64,000 nt of DNA from Castor canadensis (lineage: Eukaryota > Chordata > Mammalia > Rodentia > Castoridae): contig NC_133400.1 in assembly GCF_047511655.1 (NCBI RefSeq), positions 36,410,001 through 36,474,000 of the forward strand, read 5' to 3'. Below are positions 43,798 through 56,478 of the stretch, one piece after another. The notes under the pieces are model-generated. The model saw nothing but the letters and a program-made list of their open reading frames with translations, was not told the origin of the DNA and searched no databases. The translations under genes and the position numbers were made by a program. How positions within the stretch are numbered: position 1 is the stretch's first letter; each line of letters begins with the position of its first letter.

Positions 43798-44093
43798 TGA
43801 TGGAGCTCAGAGGTGCAGCTGTGGGTCCTGTAGTCCATATCCTGTCTACAGATGGCTGCTTCTCCTGGAAGCAAGGCTGAAATGCAGTGGGGGCTGCTGG
43901 GATGGAAAAGGAGACTGAGGAAGCAAGACCTGAAAGAGGCCACTCTGCGGCTCCCCAACCTTAAAGCCCCAGCTCTGTTTTACACCCAGATGATCATGGG
44001 TCTATTTTTGACTCATCTACTAAACAATTTCATAGTAATGAAAGCTTCTTACAGTGTTCTGTGTGCAGATGATATTTTGATTTTGTTTTATAT

Positions 44094-44214
44094 TCTTTGA
44101 GGTAGGACTTTGCTATATAACCCAGACTGGTCTTGAACTCACTTTGTAGCCCAAGCTGGCCTCAAACTTATGATCCTTCTGCCTTAGCCTCCCAGGTGTG
44201 AACCATGTCCAGTT
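44094..44214 (-). repeat. B1 SINE
   Basis: Complement reads a B1-like unit (GGCAGAAGGATCATAAGTTTGAGGCCAGC is split here: GGCAGAAGGATC then GTTTGAGGCCAGC). It shows that the host shares the rodent 7SL family. Confidence 0.75.
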
Positions 44215-44802
44215 GATGTATTGATCTTGTAAAACTAAAATGTGTTCTGCTTTGTGTGTTAGGTAGGGCTTTTTCAGTTGCACAGCACAGAAACTCCCTC
44301 AAACTGACTTCTGGAAAAGGTACTGTGTTGGCTCATGTAATAGAATGGGTCCAGCAGGGCCAGTATGGAAAGGATGTCTATTTTGAGGCCTCTGTTCCTA
44401 TCCTCTCATCTCTCCTTTGTTTCTGGTTGCCTTTCACTTCCTGGTAACAACATGACTGCCAGCAGCTCCAACTCACTGTCTACTAGCTCAGCACCTCCAG
44501 GACTTCTTGCCCCAATGATTCAAGCAAGAATTCCAGGTCTGAATCTCATTGGGTCAGCTTGAGTGATGTGATCACCCCTGAACCAATCATGTGCTAGGCT
44601 ATTAGAATTCAGTGATTTGCCAGGTGCAAGCAAGTCACATATCCATTCCTGATCCTGGGGATACTGTCAGCTTCCCCAAATCATATGGACTAAAAATGGA
44701 GGGGATTGTTTCTCCAAAATAAACATTGGGATGCTCTTACTACTTGAAGGAAGAATAGATACGGATGCTGGGAAGGCCCCAAAGAGTAGCTGTCTGCTGT
44801 TT

Positions 44803-44973
44803 CTTTTTTTGTGCTACTGGGGTTTGAACTCGGTCACACCTTGAGCCACTCCATCAGCCCTTTTTTGTGAAGGGTTTTTTCGATTTGGAGTCCTGCACTT
44901 TGAACCACGATCCTCCTGCTCTCTGCTTCCTAAGTAGCTAGGATTATAGGCATGAGTCACTGGTGCCTGGCTC
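44803..44973 (-). repeat. Composite 7SL+ID SINE
   Basis: ID complement, AAGGGTTTTTTCGATTTGG linker, then a 7SL-like unit ending GGATTATAGGCATGAGTCAC. Confidence 0.85.
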
Positions 44974-46334
44974 TACTATGTTTCTTTATTCATTAGGAAC
45001 ATGGACAGGGGGACTAAAGAGTTAATTTATAACATGCATCAATTGGAAAATAAGATCATTTGTTCTCCTTTTGTTACCAACATGTTTATAGATACATATA
45101 GGAAAAGGAAATTATTTTCAATTTACTTTTAGGGAGACCTCATTGGTGGGGAGGGTGTTTCAAAGTACCTTTTATTTGTTTTCAAATTATCTGATGTCCC
45201 AAAATTCCACCAGAAAAATTAACTTAGTAAACCAATATTTCCACTGTTTGTTGCACTGGGTGGATGCTGGGGATGTAATGACATTCCTGCCCTCATGGAA
45301 CTTGAAATCTTGTGAGACTAACTAAACAGTGGACAAGTAAACAGGCTGTTCCAGAGCAGACTGACAAGAAGTGACAACAGGGAGCAGGAGACATGGACAG
45401 GCAAAAGTGAGGCTGCAGTTTGTTGAGATCCCATCGTGCAAGGCAGAGGAAGCAGCAAACACATCCCTGCAGGAGTGAAAAGTTCTACTGCAATCCTGCA
45501 GCAAGCAGAGAATGCCAGTTCTACCTGGCATATGCAGCACCTCTGGTCTCTTCCTGGGATTCTCCAGTCACACATGCTTCTCCTTCTAGGGCACTTCCTA
45601 AGTGAACATTTTTTTCTCTCTTCATTATGATGTTATCTTGTTACTTCCTTCCCCCAGTCCTTTCTTTTTTCCTTTAGGGCCCTGAAGAGTGCTTGGGAGC
45701 CCGTTGGTACCATCCCATCCCACCACTTTAGGGCCAGAGTTGCCAACTGAAAATGACTGTTCTCACCTGATCCTGGCCCCTCCCACAGCTGCTGGTGGCA
45801 AGGGACTGAAGCACCTAAAGAGAAAATGCATTGTGGCCCCTGATGCTTCCCTAGACAGCTGTAGCCCTCCAGTTGGCCAGCAGATGGCACCTTCTTTCCC
45901 CGAATGCTGGAAGGCCCTGTTGGCTTCAGAACTGTCAGGATCCAGAGAATCCAGTAAGGAAAGCTGTGATCCATGTGTCAGAGGACAGGAAAGAGGGTTC
46001 ATTGTCATTGGGATCCACAGAGCCGCACCCTCTCTGTCCCTGTCCTCCTCTCTGGCAGCAGCATCTCTCCCTGGAATGATTCTCAAAGACAGAACTCCAG
46101 AATCACCTGAGTTTTGAAATACTGACGTCCACTCCTAGAAGCTCTAGTTTCATGGGTTTGCATAGAGCCTGGCTGTCAGGACTTTTAAAGCTTTAGAGAA
46201 TCCAAGTGTGGCCAAATGTGACAACTATTCATTCCAAGCAGCAATAAAACAGGATTTTTTGAAAAGTAATATTTGGGGTTTAAAAAAACAACATTGTAGG
46301 GATGAGCTACAGCCTCATCCCTGTTTTTTGTTTC

Positions 46335-46482
46335 TTTGTTTTGTTTTTAATAGACGGGCACTCTACCACTTGAGCCACTCCACCAGCCTCTTTGTTTTGT
46401 TTTTGACAGTACTGGGTTTGACTTCAGGCCTCACACTTGCTAGGGAGGCACTCTTACTGATTGAGCCATTCCACCAGCTCCC
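46335..46482 (-). repeat. Two tandem ID SINE pieces
   Basis: A-box complement (GGCACTCTACCACTTGAGCC) then a full ID complement from 46400. Confidence 0.8.
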
Positions 46483-46540
46483 GTTGGTTTGTTTTTAATG
46501 ATCTTTTACACCTTTTTGGGTTTCTGAAATATTTTGCAAT

Positions 46541-46617
46541 AATTTTTTTTTTCAGTACTGGGGTTTGAACTCAGGGCCTCACACTTGCTAGGCAGGTGCT
46601 CTACCACTTGAGCCCTG
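46541..46617 (-). repeat. ID-type SINE
   Basis: CAGTACTGGGGTTTGAACTC to CTACCACTTGAGCCC. Confidence 0.9.
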
Positions 46618-46901
46618 TAATAAAAAATTTTAAATTACATTTAATGTTTTAAAAACAATTGCAATGACAAAATGCAGAACTTTGTTCTACCTCTCTATAC
46701 TTACTTAATGGTTTCTTACTATTTTGCTTTCCGACTCATGCTGCTGGAGAGAGGATAAAGTGTTGTTTGTGCCTAGGGGTTCTAAAGGCCTTAATCTGTT
46801 CTTGGGCTAGCTTTTTTCAAGGTGAAGTATGCCAGATGAGCTAAGGATGAGTAGAGTAATGTGGTTCATTACTCTGGATATATGTATGAAAGGGACAATA
46901 A

Positions 46902-47092
46902 ACGGGGTGTGTCATTCACACCTGTAATCCCAGGTAAGACTGGGGGGTTGTGAGTTCCAGGCCAGTCTGGCCTGCATAGCAAGGCCCTGTCTCAAAAACT
47001 GAGAGCTGAGGATGTAGATCAGTGGGGATGCTTGCCTGGCATACACAAGGCCATGGATTTGATCCCCAGCACTGCAAAAAAAAAAAAAAAAG
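46902..47092 (+). repeat. Composite B1-like + ID SINE
   Basis: CATTCACACCTGTAATCCCAG, CAGTCTGGCCTGCATAGCAAGG, then an ID unit with GATCCCCAGCACTGC and A-tail. Confidence 0.85.
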
Positions 47093-48109
47093 TGTGTGTG
47101 GGAGGGCAATGGTCCAATCACCCTGTCCCTGTCTCCAGCTCTGTACACTCCACTGTAAGAGAAATACTGCTAAGTGGAGTGTCTTCAAAGAGGAACGGTA
47201 TGATGGTGTGAAAACCATGCTGTGAGAGGGACAAGGAAGGAAGAGCCAGGGTTTAAATGTCACTTGTCACATTGTTGAAGGGCTCCTTCCAAAAGTGTCT
47301 TGAACACAGATAGGCAAGTCACTGGAAAGGACTCCTGGGGAGTGGCTACTTGAGGGGTAGAGACCTCCCCTGACTGAGAGCCTTTTCTGACTCTGCAAGC
47401 TATCCCCTGAAGGGTTAGGGACATTGCCATTACATCTGGCTCAGAGGTTTCCACAGGTGAGTACTGGGAGGGATTCTGCCACCTGTATGAACCTGCATGG
47501 GGTCTGTGGCTCCAGAAGGCCTCCAGGAAAACAAAAATGCCTTACAGCATCCTGACTGCATGGTGAGCTGAATGCAGACAGCCAGCTTCCACCTTCATGT
47601 TCGCTAATTCAATAGGTTGAGGGTAGGCTTAAGAATTTGTCTGCCAAGCTCCCAGATGTGGCTTCTGGTTGGGGAACCACGGTTTGAGAATGTAGAGGTT
47701 AGTCAACGTCATTCTGTCCCATGTGATAAAGACAGGAGGGCTCAAGCCCCCATTCTAGTGTGCTCCCCCAAAGTGTCTGTGCATTTCCAAGGCACTTTTA
47801 TTTTGGTGATCTCTTGACTCAGACTTCCTGAGCCTTGCACTGGACGGTGCATGCTGTCCTTTGCTGGATCACCTTGACCTTCAGGTAGAATTCAGCCCTT
47901 TCTCTTAGTTCCTTTGTCCACGTGGTTGACTTTAATTATGTTTTGGGCCAAAGGAGGGATTTCTGTCCTAGTAACTCTACAACTTCTGATGGAATGTCAG
48001 ACTCCTACCTTCTTAGGGCCTCTCACTCCATTTCTGCCCCTCAGACTCTAGTCCCTTCCATGATGGTCATTATTTTCCCTGCCCCCATCTCCTGATTCTT
48101 GATCTCATT

Positions 48110-48700
48110 TTATTATTTATATTAATTAATTAATGTGTTTATTTATTTTTATTTATTAAGATATATTTATTGTACAGAGAGGATTCACTGTGACAATTCC
48201 AAGTAGGCTTATATTATACATTGGTAGATCATTCCCACTGTCTCTCCCCCTCAACCCCCTCCCCGCCCACTTAAAGCAATTGCAAGAAATTTCTTTGCTC
48301 TGTTTCATATAAGTATGTGAAATCCATCAACCATACACCCTCACCTTAATCTCCATTCACCCTCCCACCTCCCACAAGTACCCCTCCACACACACCATAC
48401 TTATTTTACAATGCTGTCTTTAATTATTAATATTTAAGTCGATGTTCAAAGGGATTTCTCAGTGTATCCCCATTGTGAGTATACTTTACTTTGGTCTGTT
48501 CAGCCTTTTCCATTGCTCTCCCTTTCCCTTTTACCTCCCACCCCCCATTTTTCAGTAGCTCTCAATACAAATCATTATATCTTCTACCTTCACAAATATT
48601 ATTTTTTATGATGTTGTTGATGCTCTATCATTCTCTTTTCCTTTCCTTCCTTTCCTGAGTTTCATAGAGTAGTTCCACTGTTACAAACATGTTCTACATG
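48110..48700 (-). mobile_element. L1 3' untranslated fragment
   Basis: T-rich start and pyrimidine-rich blocks (CTCCCCCTCAACCCCC, TCCCTTTCCC) like the L1 tail at 57880-58100, in the same orientation. Subfamily unknown. Confidence 0.55.
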
Positions 48701-48740
48701 AGTTTGTATATGATCATGCTTGTTTTTGTGTATGTGTTTA

Positions 48741-48826
48741 TCTTTATTTTTGCAGCTCTGGCATTTGAACTCAGCCTCATGCTTGCTGAGCAGGTGCTTT
48801 TACTGCTTGAGCCACTCCGCCAGCCC
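48741..48826 (-). repeat. ID-type SINE
   Basis: GCATTTGAACTCAGCC to TTGAGCCACTCCGCCAGCCC. Confidence 0.85.
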
Positions 48827-48847
48827 TTGGACTTGTTTTAGGAACCC

Positions 48848-48924
48848 TCCATTCCTCTCTCCCACTCTCCCTCTTTCCCTCCCTCCCTGCCCCGCTCCCT
48901 GCCTCCCTTTCTTCCTTTCTTTCA
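48848..48924. repeat. Pyrimidine-rich (CCCT/TTCC)n low-complexity tract
   Basis: Almost only C and T on plus for about 75 bases. Confidence 0.9.
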
Positions 48925-49949
48925 CAGTGTGAAACCAAGGCCTCAAGCAAGGGCTCTAGCTCTATCTCCAGCCCCCAGTTCTCATTGTTGATGCCTCTTT
49001 CTACCAAGCAAGACGATAGGGTCTCATAAGCTGCCCCAAGAGAGGTATCCAGACAGTTTTCTACACAAAAGCTTTCCACCCTATGAGACACTTTGGTGCC
49101 AGTTCAAATTGTAAAATTCCGCTCCATTTTCCTAAATGCCCCCTATTCTATTCCTGTGTCATTTAAATAATTCTATAGACTTAATCTATGTCTGAGTCAG
49201 AAGCAACTTTGGAGACTTCCAATTTAGAAGTTAGCCTGGGGCCCACGGACTGCTTAGCTAGACACAACAGGTTCGTGAATTTGAATGGGAAGAAAATTCC
49301 ATCTTTATTTTTACTAATTGAATTCCAGTACTTCCCTTGATTGTAACTGAGGCAACAAAGTATTAGTGCCACTAACTTTGACCTTATTACAATAGGTAGT
49401 CTCAAATCTCATTTCAATTATTTCAGATATGACAAAATATGACTTAGACAAATGCTTTCAATTATAGTAGTCATTAAACCTGCTACTAGATGATTTTATT
49501 TAGTGCATCAGTATAGAAGACTATATCTTATAATATCCAACTTTGTTTTATCATACCTATTTTGATAACCATGTTTCAATATATTTGGCTACCTTTGCAA
49601 TTCCATGTACTTTATTTTGACCATTAGAAAACTATTCTGAGGCTACCCTAGAGTGCCAAGGAGCTTCATGGCACAGGAAAAGGTTGAGAAACCACATGTC
49701 AATCCAGCCTCTTGATTTTATAAAGGGAACCTGAATCCCTGGCAAAAGGTGTGCCTTGCTCACAAACAACTACTGGCTTAAGCAGCTTGGCTTGGGACTT
49801 GAGTCTAAACAGAATGGGCAAAGAGTGAGTAGGTATAGGCCAACAAGGAGAGCTGGGGGTAATGGCCTCACCCCAATACCATGGTCAAGCATGAGTGGCG
49901 CATGGACATAGAAGTTCTCTTTCCCATGTTTGGCCTTCCCTTCCTCATT

Positions 49950-50163
49950 TTTTTTTTTTTTGATGGTACTGGGGTTTGAACTCAGGGCCTTATGATCACT
50001 AGGCAGGTGCTTTACTGCTTGAGCAACACTGCCAGCTTGTGTTGCTTATATTCGAGATAGAGTCTTGCAAACTGTTTGCCTGGGGCTAGTTTTGAATCAA
50101 GTTCCTCCTGATTTCTGCCTCCTAAGTAGCTAAGATTATAGGTGTGAGTCACTGGTGCCCGGC
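49950..50163 (-). repeat. Composite 7SL+ID SINE
   Basis: Poly-T, ID complement, ATTCGAGATAGAGTC linker, 7SL-like end AGGTGTGAGTCACTGGTGCC. Confidence 0.9.
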
Positions 50164-50800
50164 CTTTACCCAGTTCTTGACACCCACTGAGGCAATAATG
50201 AATAATATAAGGCAAAAGTATTTCTCATTAGAGCAAGGAGGAGTAAAATTTCCCAACTTATTGAAGATATTTCTTGCCAAATCCTCACTTGTTAAATGTT
50301 TGTGGGCTTTCTGAACCCTAGAGAGAACTGTACTGATTCACAAACTTCTTTTTCAATATGAGGGTCTTGGTTACTTGTGGCATTCACTGAATGCCCACCT
50401 CCCTTGCCCCTGCCCCTCCTCACTGAGTGCAATCCATAAACCTGGGGTTTTGCCTGTTCATGAGTTTGAGTTTTTAGAGCCCTTCTATGCACATCATTTC
50501 ATGTAAAATATAAGATTGGGAACAGTTGCTAGAGATGTGTGAGTTTTTACTCTGAGCTCCTTAACAGTCCATGCAAAGATGGAAGGAAATAGGTATATTA
50601 CAAAATCATTAAGTCCCAATCACTAAAAGAACAAATTTTATCTTTCACAATTAGTATAGATTTTCTGGTCCTGAGGATAGAGAGTATTTTGCCTGTGTGG
50701 GGTGAGTTCCCAAGCTTAGCTCTCAGGCATAGGACTTTCTGATATCTTGAGGCCAGGACTTAGGTTTACTGACCCTGTGCTCCTCCCTTTTTTTTACTGT

Positions 50801-50999
50801 TTTTTTTTTTTTTTTTGTGGTACTGGGGCTTGAACTCAGGGACTACACCTTGAGTCACTCCACCAGCTCTTTATTTGTGATGGGTTTTTTCGAGATTGGG
50901 TCTCATGAACTATTTGCCAGGCCTGGCTTCGAATTGCAATCCTCCTGATCTCTGCCTCCTGAGTCACTAGAATTACAGGCGTGAGCCACCAGCGGCCTG
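50801..50999 (-). repeat. Composite 7SL+ID SINE
   Basis: Long poly-T head, a shortened ID complement, GGGTTTTTTCGAGATTGGGT linker, 7SL-like unit with ACAGGCGTGAGCCACC. Retained CpGs suggest a young copy. Confidence 0.9.
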
Positions 51000-52093
51000 T
51001 CTGAGTATCCTTTTTGTTTTTTTATTAGAAGTGACAATGGTTTCTCCTTGTGGATGCCCTCCTTCCCCAAGCTTTTCTGGTTCTTCATTATCCCACCCCT
51101 CCTATGCCAGGGTGGGGCACAGGGTTTTTCTTCCCCAAAGTTTGTAAAATGTATTCTTAGCTCTGTTCTGAAGGATGTTTTCCAGCTACTGCTGGAGTTT
51201 TGGGAACTTGTTCCAGGACCTGGTCCTTTCCTTTCCTGGTAAGTATCTGTACCAGCTCAATAACCACCTCCCCTCCTTTTTTTCCTCAGTGATCCCTTGG
51301 TCTAAAGAGTTTTGATTCAACAGTATTTAAAAAATAGAATTTTTAAAAGGATGAGTAAAAACAAAGCAAGGATTTCTGACTTATCTTCCTGTGCTGCAAT
51401 GAATTCTCATGGCCCCGCCCCAGGTGTGTCATCCAGCTGGGCCTTTGTTCCCTGACCTTGGATGACAAGCCATGTATTGTTTGGAATAGGAGCTGCACAG
51501 TTCTGCTTTGAAAGATTCCCTTGGTCAGGGGTCACATGGTCCCTTTTATCATTCTGGTCTAGAATCTATTTTCCAACAAGCCAGTCTTTTGGTTTGACTT
51601 AACATTGTCTGTCTCGGTAGAAATCCATCTCTGCCCACCTTGTATGAACATGGAGAAAAGCTGCTCAACACCCTCCTTACGTGTCTGAATCTGTCTGGAA
51701 AGTTGTGAGAGGGAGACTGTGCTGTGTTTTGGAGACACCCTGGGGCTGTTGTGAAGATTAAGTAAAGGGCTCTACAAATGTCAAGTGATATTATTAGCAG
51801 CAATTTGCATGCCTGGAGGAAGGGGAGGAGGAAAATGAAGTGGGATATTTCAGACATGCATAAAGAAAAACTGTGCTGGCCGACCTCATTCCTTAGACCA
51901 GGGAAACTTCCTCAAAGGACCCATTTTCCTACACTACTGTCTCCAGGCCCTTTTTACTTCTACCTTCCATTTTTGTAGGCAGAGAAATCCCAGATCAGGT
52001 CGACGCAGTGAATTCCCATCTCCAGGAAGTACAGACGCCAGAGTCAGCCAGCAGAGGGAGGCATTGACCAGGATAAGAGGAGGGTCTGAAATA
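51000..52093. other. Intergenic stretch
   Basis: A MIR-like piece near 51735-51800. Nothing else is recognised. Confidence 0.45.
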
Positions 52094-52630
52094 CAGTTGT
52101 ACCCTTCCTATATTGGGTGAGGGAAGGGGATATGTTCCAAGACCCCTATCTGAAACTGCAGATGACATTGAACCCCATATGTATGCTATGTTTTCCCCTA
52201 TATATACATTTTTATGATAAAGTTAAATTTATAAGTTAGGTGCACTAAGAGAATAACAATAGATAATAATTATACAACAGAACAATTGTAACAATAATAC
52301 TCTGGTAAAATCGCTGGCATCACTACTCTTGAACTTTGGGGCCATGATTAAGTAAAAAAAGGGCCACTTGAACGTGGCATGAGCCCTGAGGCTGTGTGAC
52401 AGTTGATCTGATAACCCAAGCTGCTTCTAAGTAACAATAGAGCTGGACAGAGACAATTTGTGTTCTGGGCGGGACAGAGCAGACAGCATGAAGTTTTACC
52501 ACCCTACTCAGAATGGTTCCCAATTTAAAACTTCTGAATTGTTTATTTCTGGAATTTTCCATTTAATATTTTCAGTTGAATGCAGGTAATGAAGCGAAGG
52601 AAAGCAAAGCCAGTCCTGTGGCACAGTAGC
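52094..52630. mobile_element. Tigger-like non-autonomous DNA transposon, nearly full length
   Basis: CAGTTGTACCC at the left end follows TA. The blocks CAAGACCCCTATCTGAAACTG, TTATGATAAAGTTAAATTTAT, CAGTTGATCTGATAACC and AATTTTCCATTTAATATTTTC are in the order I know for pogo/Tigger-derived elements. The right end is degraded. Confidence 0.65.
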
Positions 52631-54372
52631 GTTGTCTGGAGTCCATGTTGAGTTAGATGGATTTGGTCTTCTAGGGCATGAGTTGTTATTTCTGCACTGA
52701 GAGATCTTGCTCCTCCCTAGCCAATTCATTGGCCTCTGTGGAATCCTCTGCTAACTTGTGATTGGCCACTTGTTCTGTACAAGGCACAGAAGGGCCCCAG
52801 AGGATCAGACAAGACCTGCGTTCGAGAGTTTGCAATGCTTGCAGTATGACAAACTGGTAAGCTCTGTGTGCAAATGTTAGGTGCTAGTGCCAGTCTCAGA
52901 TTGACCTTCTGTTAAATTCAGGGACAAAAGGCTTTACTTGGGCTTTTATTTTGGTTCAGTGAATGGGGAATGAATGAACGAATGAGCTTTTTCTCTGTTT
53001 TGAAGCTTGGATTTCCCTGCCCTCTCCGACCCCAGTTCACAGGAACACGAAGGAAGACCTGGAGTGCAATTTCACAGGCCTGGAGTGGGGGTTAGGAAAC
53101 AGGTTTTGATCCCAGTCTTGCCCCAAGCAGCTTGCAGGAGCCCTTTGTTTCCTGCTCAAAGGGCGGGGAGGTTCAAGGGGAGACTCCCTCTCACTACAGA
53201 GGTGTGCTGGGACAGGCCAGAGGAGGTGGCTAGACAAACACACTGTATGAGCTCCGACCATCACTGAAGGAGCTGGACCGGGCCACAGGCCCATCCTTGG
53301 AGGGGGCAGTGCCCTTTAATGTGAGTGGAGGGAATGTTGGACCCCCAGAGTTCCCTCCTCAGGTGTGGTGGAAGTGGCAGTTGAATGGGGCAGTTGGAGA
53401 GGAAGGCACCTGCAGGTGGGAAAAGAGAAGCTGAAACTGAGGTCCGCAGAGAGAAGGGGGCCTGGGTAAAGTGGGCAGGAGGTGCCACCCTCCCAGCCCA
53501 TGACTTCTGGCCCCTCCTCTTCCCCCTCTTGTTCTGGGAACTTGTACAATCCCTGCCCAGGTAAAGATCTTCTCTGTTGCAATTTATTGGTACTCATTAG
53601 TCCTGAGGGCCTTTGTCTCTCACCCTAGGGCAAGCTGAGATGGGGACATGGTCAATCATTGTCCCATTGGGAGGGAGCTGGGGCTGGGGCTCTCAGAGGG
53701 TGAAGGAGGCCTGAGGCATTTTTGGAGCTTCCTGATATGTGAAATTAAAAATAGAAATGCTGACAGGATTTCAAAATCTGTGATATCCAAAAGCCTACAG
53801 TGAATAAATTAGGTCTTTCAATATGCGCGCGTGCGCACACACAGAATATTGTTCACAATTTAATTGTAGGATTTATTTTTGAAAAAGAGACCCTGAATTC
53901 ACAGTGCATTACTGCGTGGCTCTCATGGGTTTTAAGTGGGCGTTCTCATCTTTCTTCAGCGGGTCAGAACATCTCTGTACTAATGGGTGACCTCACTGTG
54001 GAAACAGCATCACAGGTCACATTTTCAGCCCTCTGGGGATGAGAGGACTTGAGCACTCCCCTTCCCCTTTCTGTATCCCTGGTCATGTGCTGTCTCACCT
54101 GGGTCTTTCTTGTGCTCCTTCCTCTGCCTCCTCCTCACTTAGATGCCAGGCCCCATCACTCAGGATCCTTTTCCCTGACTGACTGCTCACACAAATGCCC
54201 CCAATGTGGACAGACAGACAGGAGCAGTGAGGGGCAGGCCTGAAGAAACCCTCCAATGCTTCTCTTCTGAGCAGGAGGCTGCTCAGGCCCTGGAGAAAGC
54301 TGGGGGGAGGGTGGGGGAGTGAGACTGTCAGTCGTTGTCATTTTGGTGGCTTTACATTAAGAATGGATTTAT
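52631..54372. other. Intergenic stretch
   Basis: No gene or clear repeat recognised. A short CG/CA alternating run is at 53825-53842. Confidence 0.4.
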
Positions 54373-54470
54373 TGTGCTGAGAATGTAGTTCAGTGGTAGA
54401 CGGCTTGTCTAGCATGCACAAGGCCTTGGATTTGATTTACAGCATGAAAATAAAAACCAAAACCCCCCAA
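54373..54470 (+). repeat. ID-type SINE
   Basis: GAATGTAGTTCAGTGGTAGAC A-box region and a degraded B-box, A-rich tail. Confidence 0.75.
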
Positions 54471-56019
54471 ACAACAACAGCAAAAGAATGGTTTTATTGA
54501 GAAGGAGGCAGGGGCCATAGTCTGTCATCTGGGAAGGATTTTGTGTGTGGGTTCGTTGGGTTGATGGAATCCTATGGAAGGATTTCCATCGTGGGCACAC
54601 AGGAAGACTGGGACTCCAGTTCGCAAACACAGCATGGTCAGTTTTCACATTAGAGAGGCAGAAGTGGGCTGTGAGAGAAGGAAGCATGGGCTAGCATCTT
54701 TTGTTCTCCCACTTTGGAGAAAGACAGGGATCGAGAAATGAATCCACTATAAGGAGGAAAATAGTGTCAATGTGACGATAATGTAAGTGACCCAGATCCC
54801 CACTATCAGGGAGCAGCAGGAGCCCTGGGGATTGTGACTGAGTCCAGTCTGGCTGCCCTGGTCTCACGGTGACTGAGCAAAGGCTGATTACAGTCATGTG
54901 AGCAGAGTTGCTGATTTTTTTGGCAAGAGCATCTTTTTTCTTTTTTTTAAAAAGTCTCCTGGTTATTAAATATTTTCCATAGATTAAACAAAAATTGAAC
55001 CATGCAGTTTACATAAAATGGACCTGTAAATTGTTTAAGTCACCAACCCCCAAGCTGGTGTCCTCTGCTCTTGAACAGAGGCCTCTCTGCTTCTGCCCAG
55101 GTGGCTTATTGAGGTTAAGGTTAGGAATCCCTGCCTGTAAGCAGAGGGGTGCACCAGGCACTTTTTGCCATCCCTGCCAACCCTCAGATGCCCTGAGTGG
55201 AAAGGCACGCCAAGAGCAGAGTCGTGATGGCTGCAGGGGCCTTGGCCTGGGCCAGTGCTGGCTCCTCCCAGAGCTCCTCAGCTGCTTCCCCTCCTCCCAG
55301 GACTGCCAGCAAGCAGATTTCTCACTCCAGGCAGCTCCTCGCTCCTGGCAGAGGACGAAATGACAGACGGATAGAGACGTTCGCCAAAGCAGATTTCCTG
55401 ATTTAAAAACTCTCATTTCCCCCCAGGGCTGCCAAATTTAGCAAAGTGCCATTCCAGCTGCAGCTTCCAAGCCATCTTAGGTAATCATAACTCTGCACTC
55501 CCTGTGGAGTGTTCAAGGAAATTATCTCCCGGCACCAGTTTCCTACCTTTTCTGGTTCCCCAAACCTGGCCAGGGAGGCTGGCTTTCTGTGATCTCCAGC
55601 AAGAGACTCAGAGCTCTCAAGACAAGCTGCTGACCTGCCAGGGTTCTTGGCCAGTAAAAATGTGAATAAAAATCCAGAAGTCATAGTAAGGGTTCTCAGG
55701 ATGGAGGGGCCGAGAAGCTTAAGGAGGACAAGAGATGAATATGCTGGGGCAGGGAGAAGGAAATGATGGTTGTCTTCAAATGTCAGAGGGCAGGTGTTTT
55801 CTGCATGGCTCCTGAGACTGCAGCAAAGGAAAACAATTCATTCCCTTTAAGCCTATTTCTTTTAAAAGTGCTTAACATTTTATTTTGAAATGGTTTCAAG
55901 TTACAGAAAAGTAGTAAGAGTAATGCTAAGAAATTCTAATACCCTACACTGACATTTACAAATAAACATTCTGCCACAGTTGCTCTAATATTCTCTCTCT
56001 ATGCATTATTGTTATCATT
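54471..56019. other. Intergenic stretch
   Basis: Longer open stretches on both strands at 55009-55416 have no recognisable domain. No gene called. Confidence 0.4.
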
Positions 56020-56205
56020 AATATCATTATTTTGAGAAAGAGTGTTGGTATGTAGCCCAGGCTTGCCTTGAACCCTTGAATTCTCTGAACGTGTCACTAC
56101 ACTCAGATTATTATTTATGTTATTATTTTGACAGTACTAGGGTTTGAACTCAGGGCCTCACCCTTGCTAGGCAGGTGCTCTACCACTTGAGCCACACTCC
56201 CCAGA
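56020..56205 (-). repeat. B1 fragment followed by ID SINE
   Basis: GTAGCCCAGGCTTGCCTTGAACC (complement of B1) to about 56110, then an ID complement from 56130 (AGTACTAGGGTTTGAACTC). Confidence 0.75.
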
Positions 56206-56336
56206 TTAGTTAATAATTATTTTTGAAAGTCAATTATGGATATTTTGCTCCAGTATTCTTTTTTTTTTATTCATATGTTCCAATATTCTTAAGTACTGCA
56301 GTATGTATTTCCTAAGAATAAGAATTCTCTTTGCTT

Positions 56337-56478
56337 AGACTGGGCACCTGTGGCTCATTTCTGTAATCCTAGCTACTCAGGAGACAGAGATTAGGGGGAT
56401 CATGGTTTGAGGTCAGCCCAGGCAAAAAGTGAGAACTTATCTCAAAAATACCCAACACATACACAAAAAAAAGGGCTA
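56337..56478 (+). repeat. Composite SINE, 7SL-like unit with truncated ID
   Basis: TGTGGCTCATTTCTGTAATCC start, ending in an A-run and GGGCTAGTGGAA, where the ID unit is cut. Confidence 0.85.

Noticed and set aside
55009-55416. 135- and 122-codon ORFs on opposite strands
   Set aside because: Chance openness in GC-rich sequence; no recognisable motif and no exon borders.
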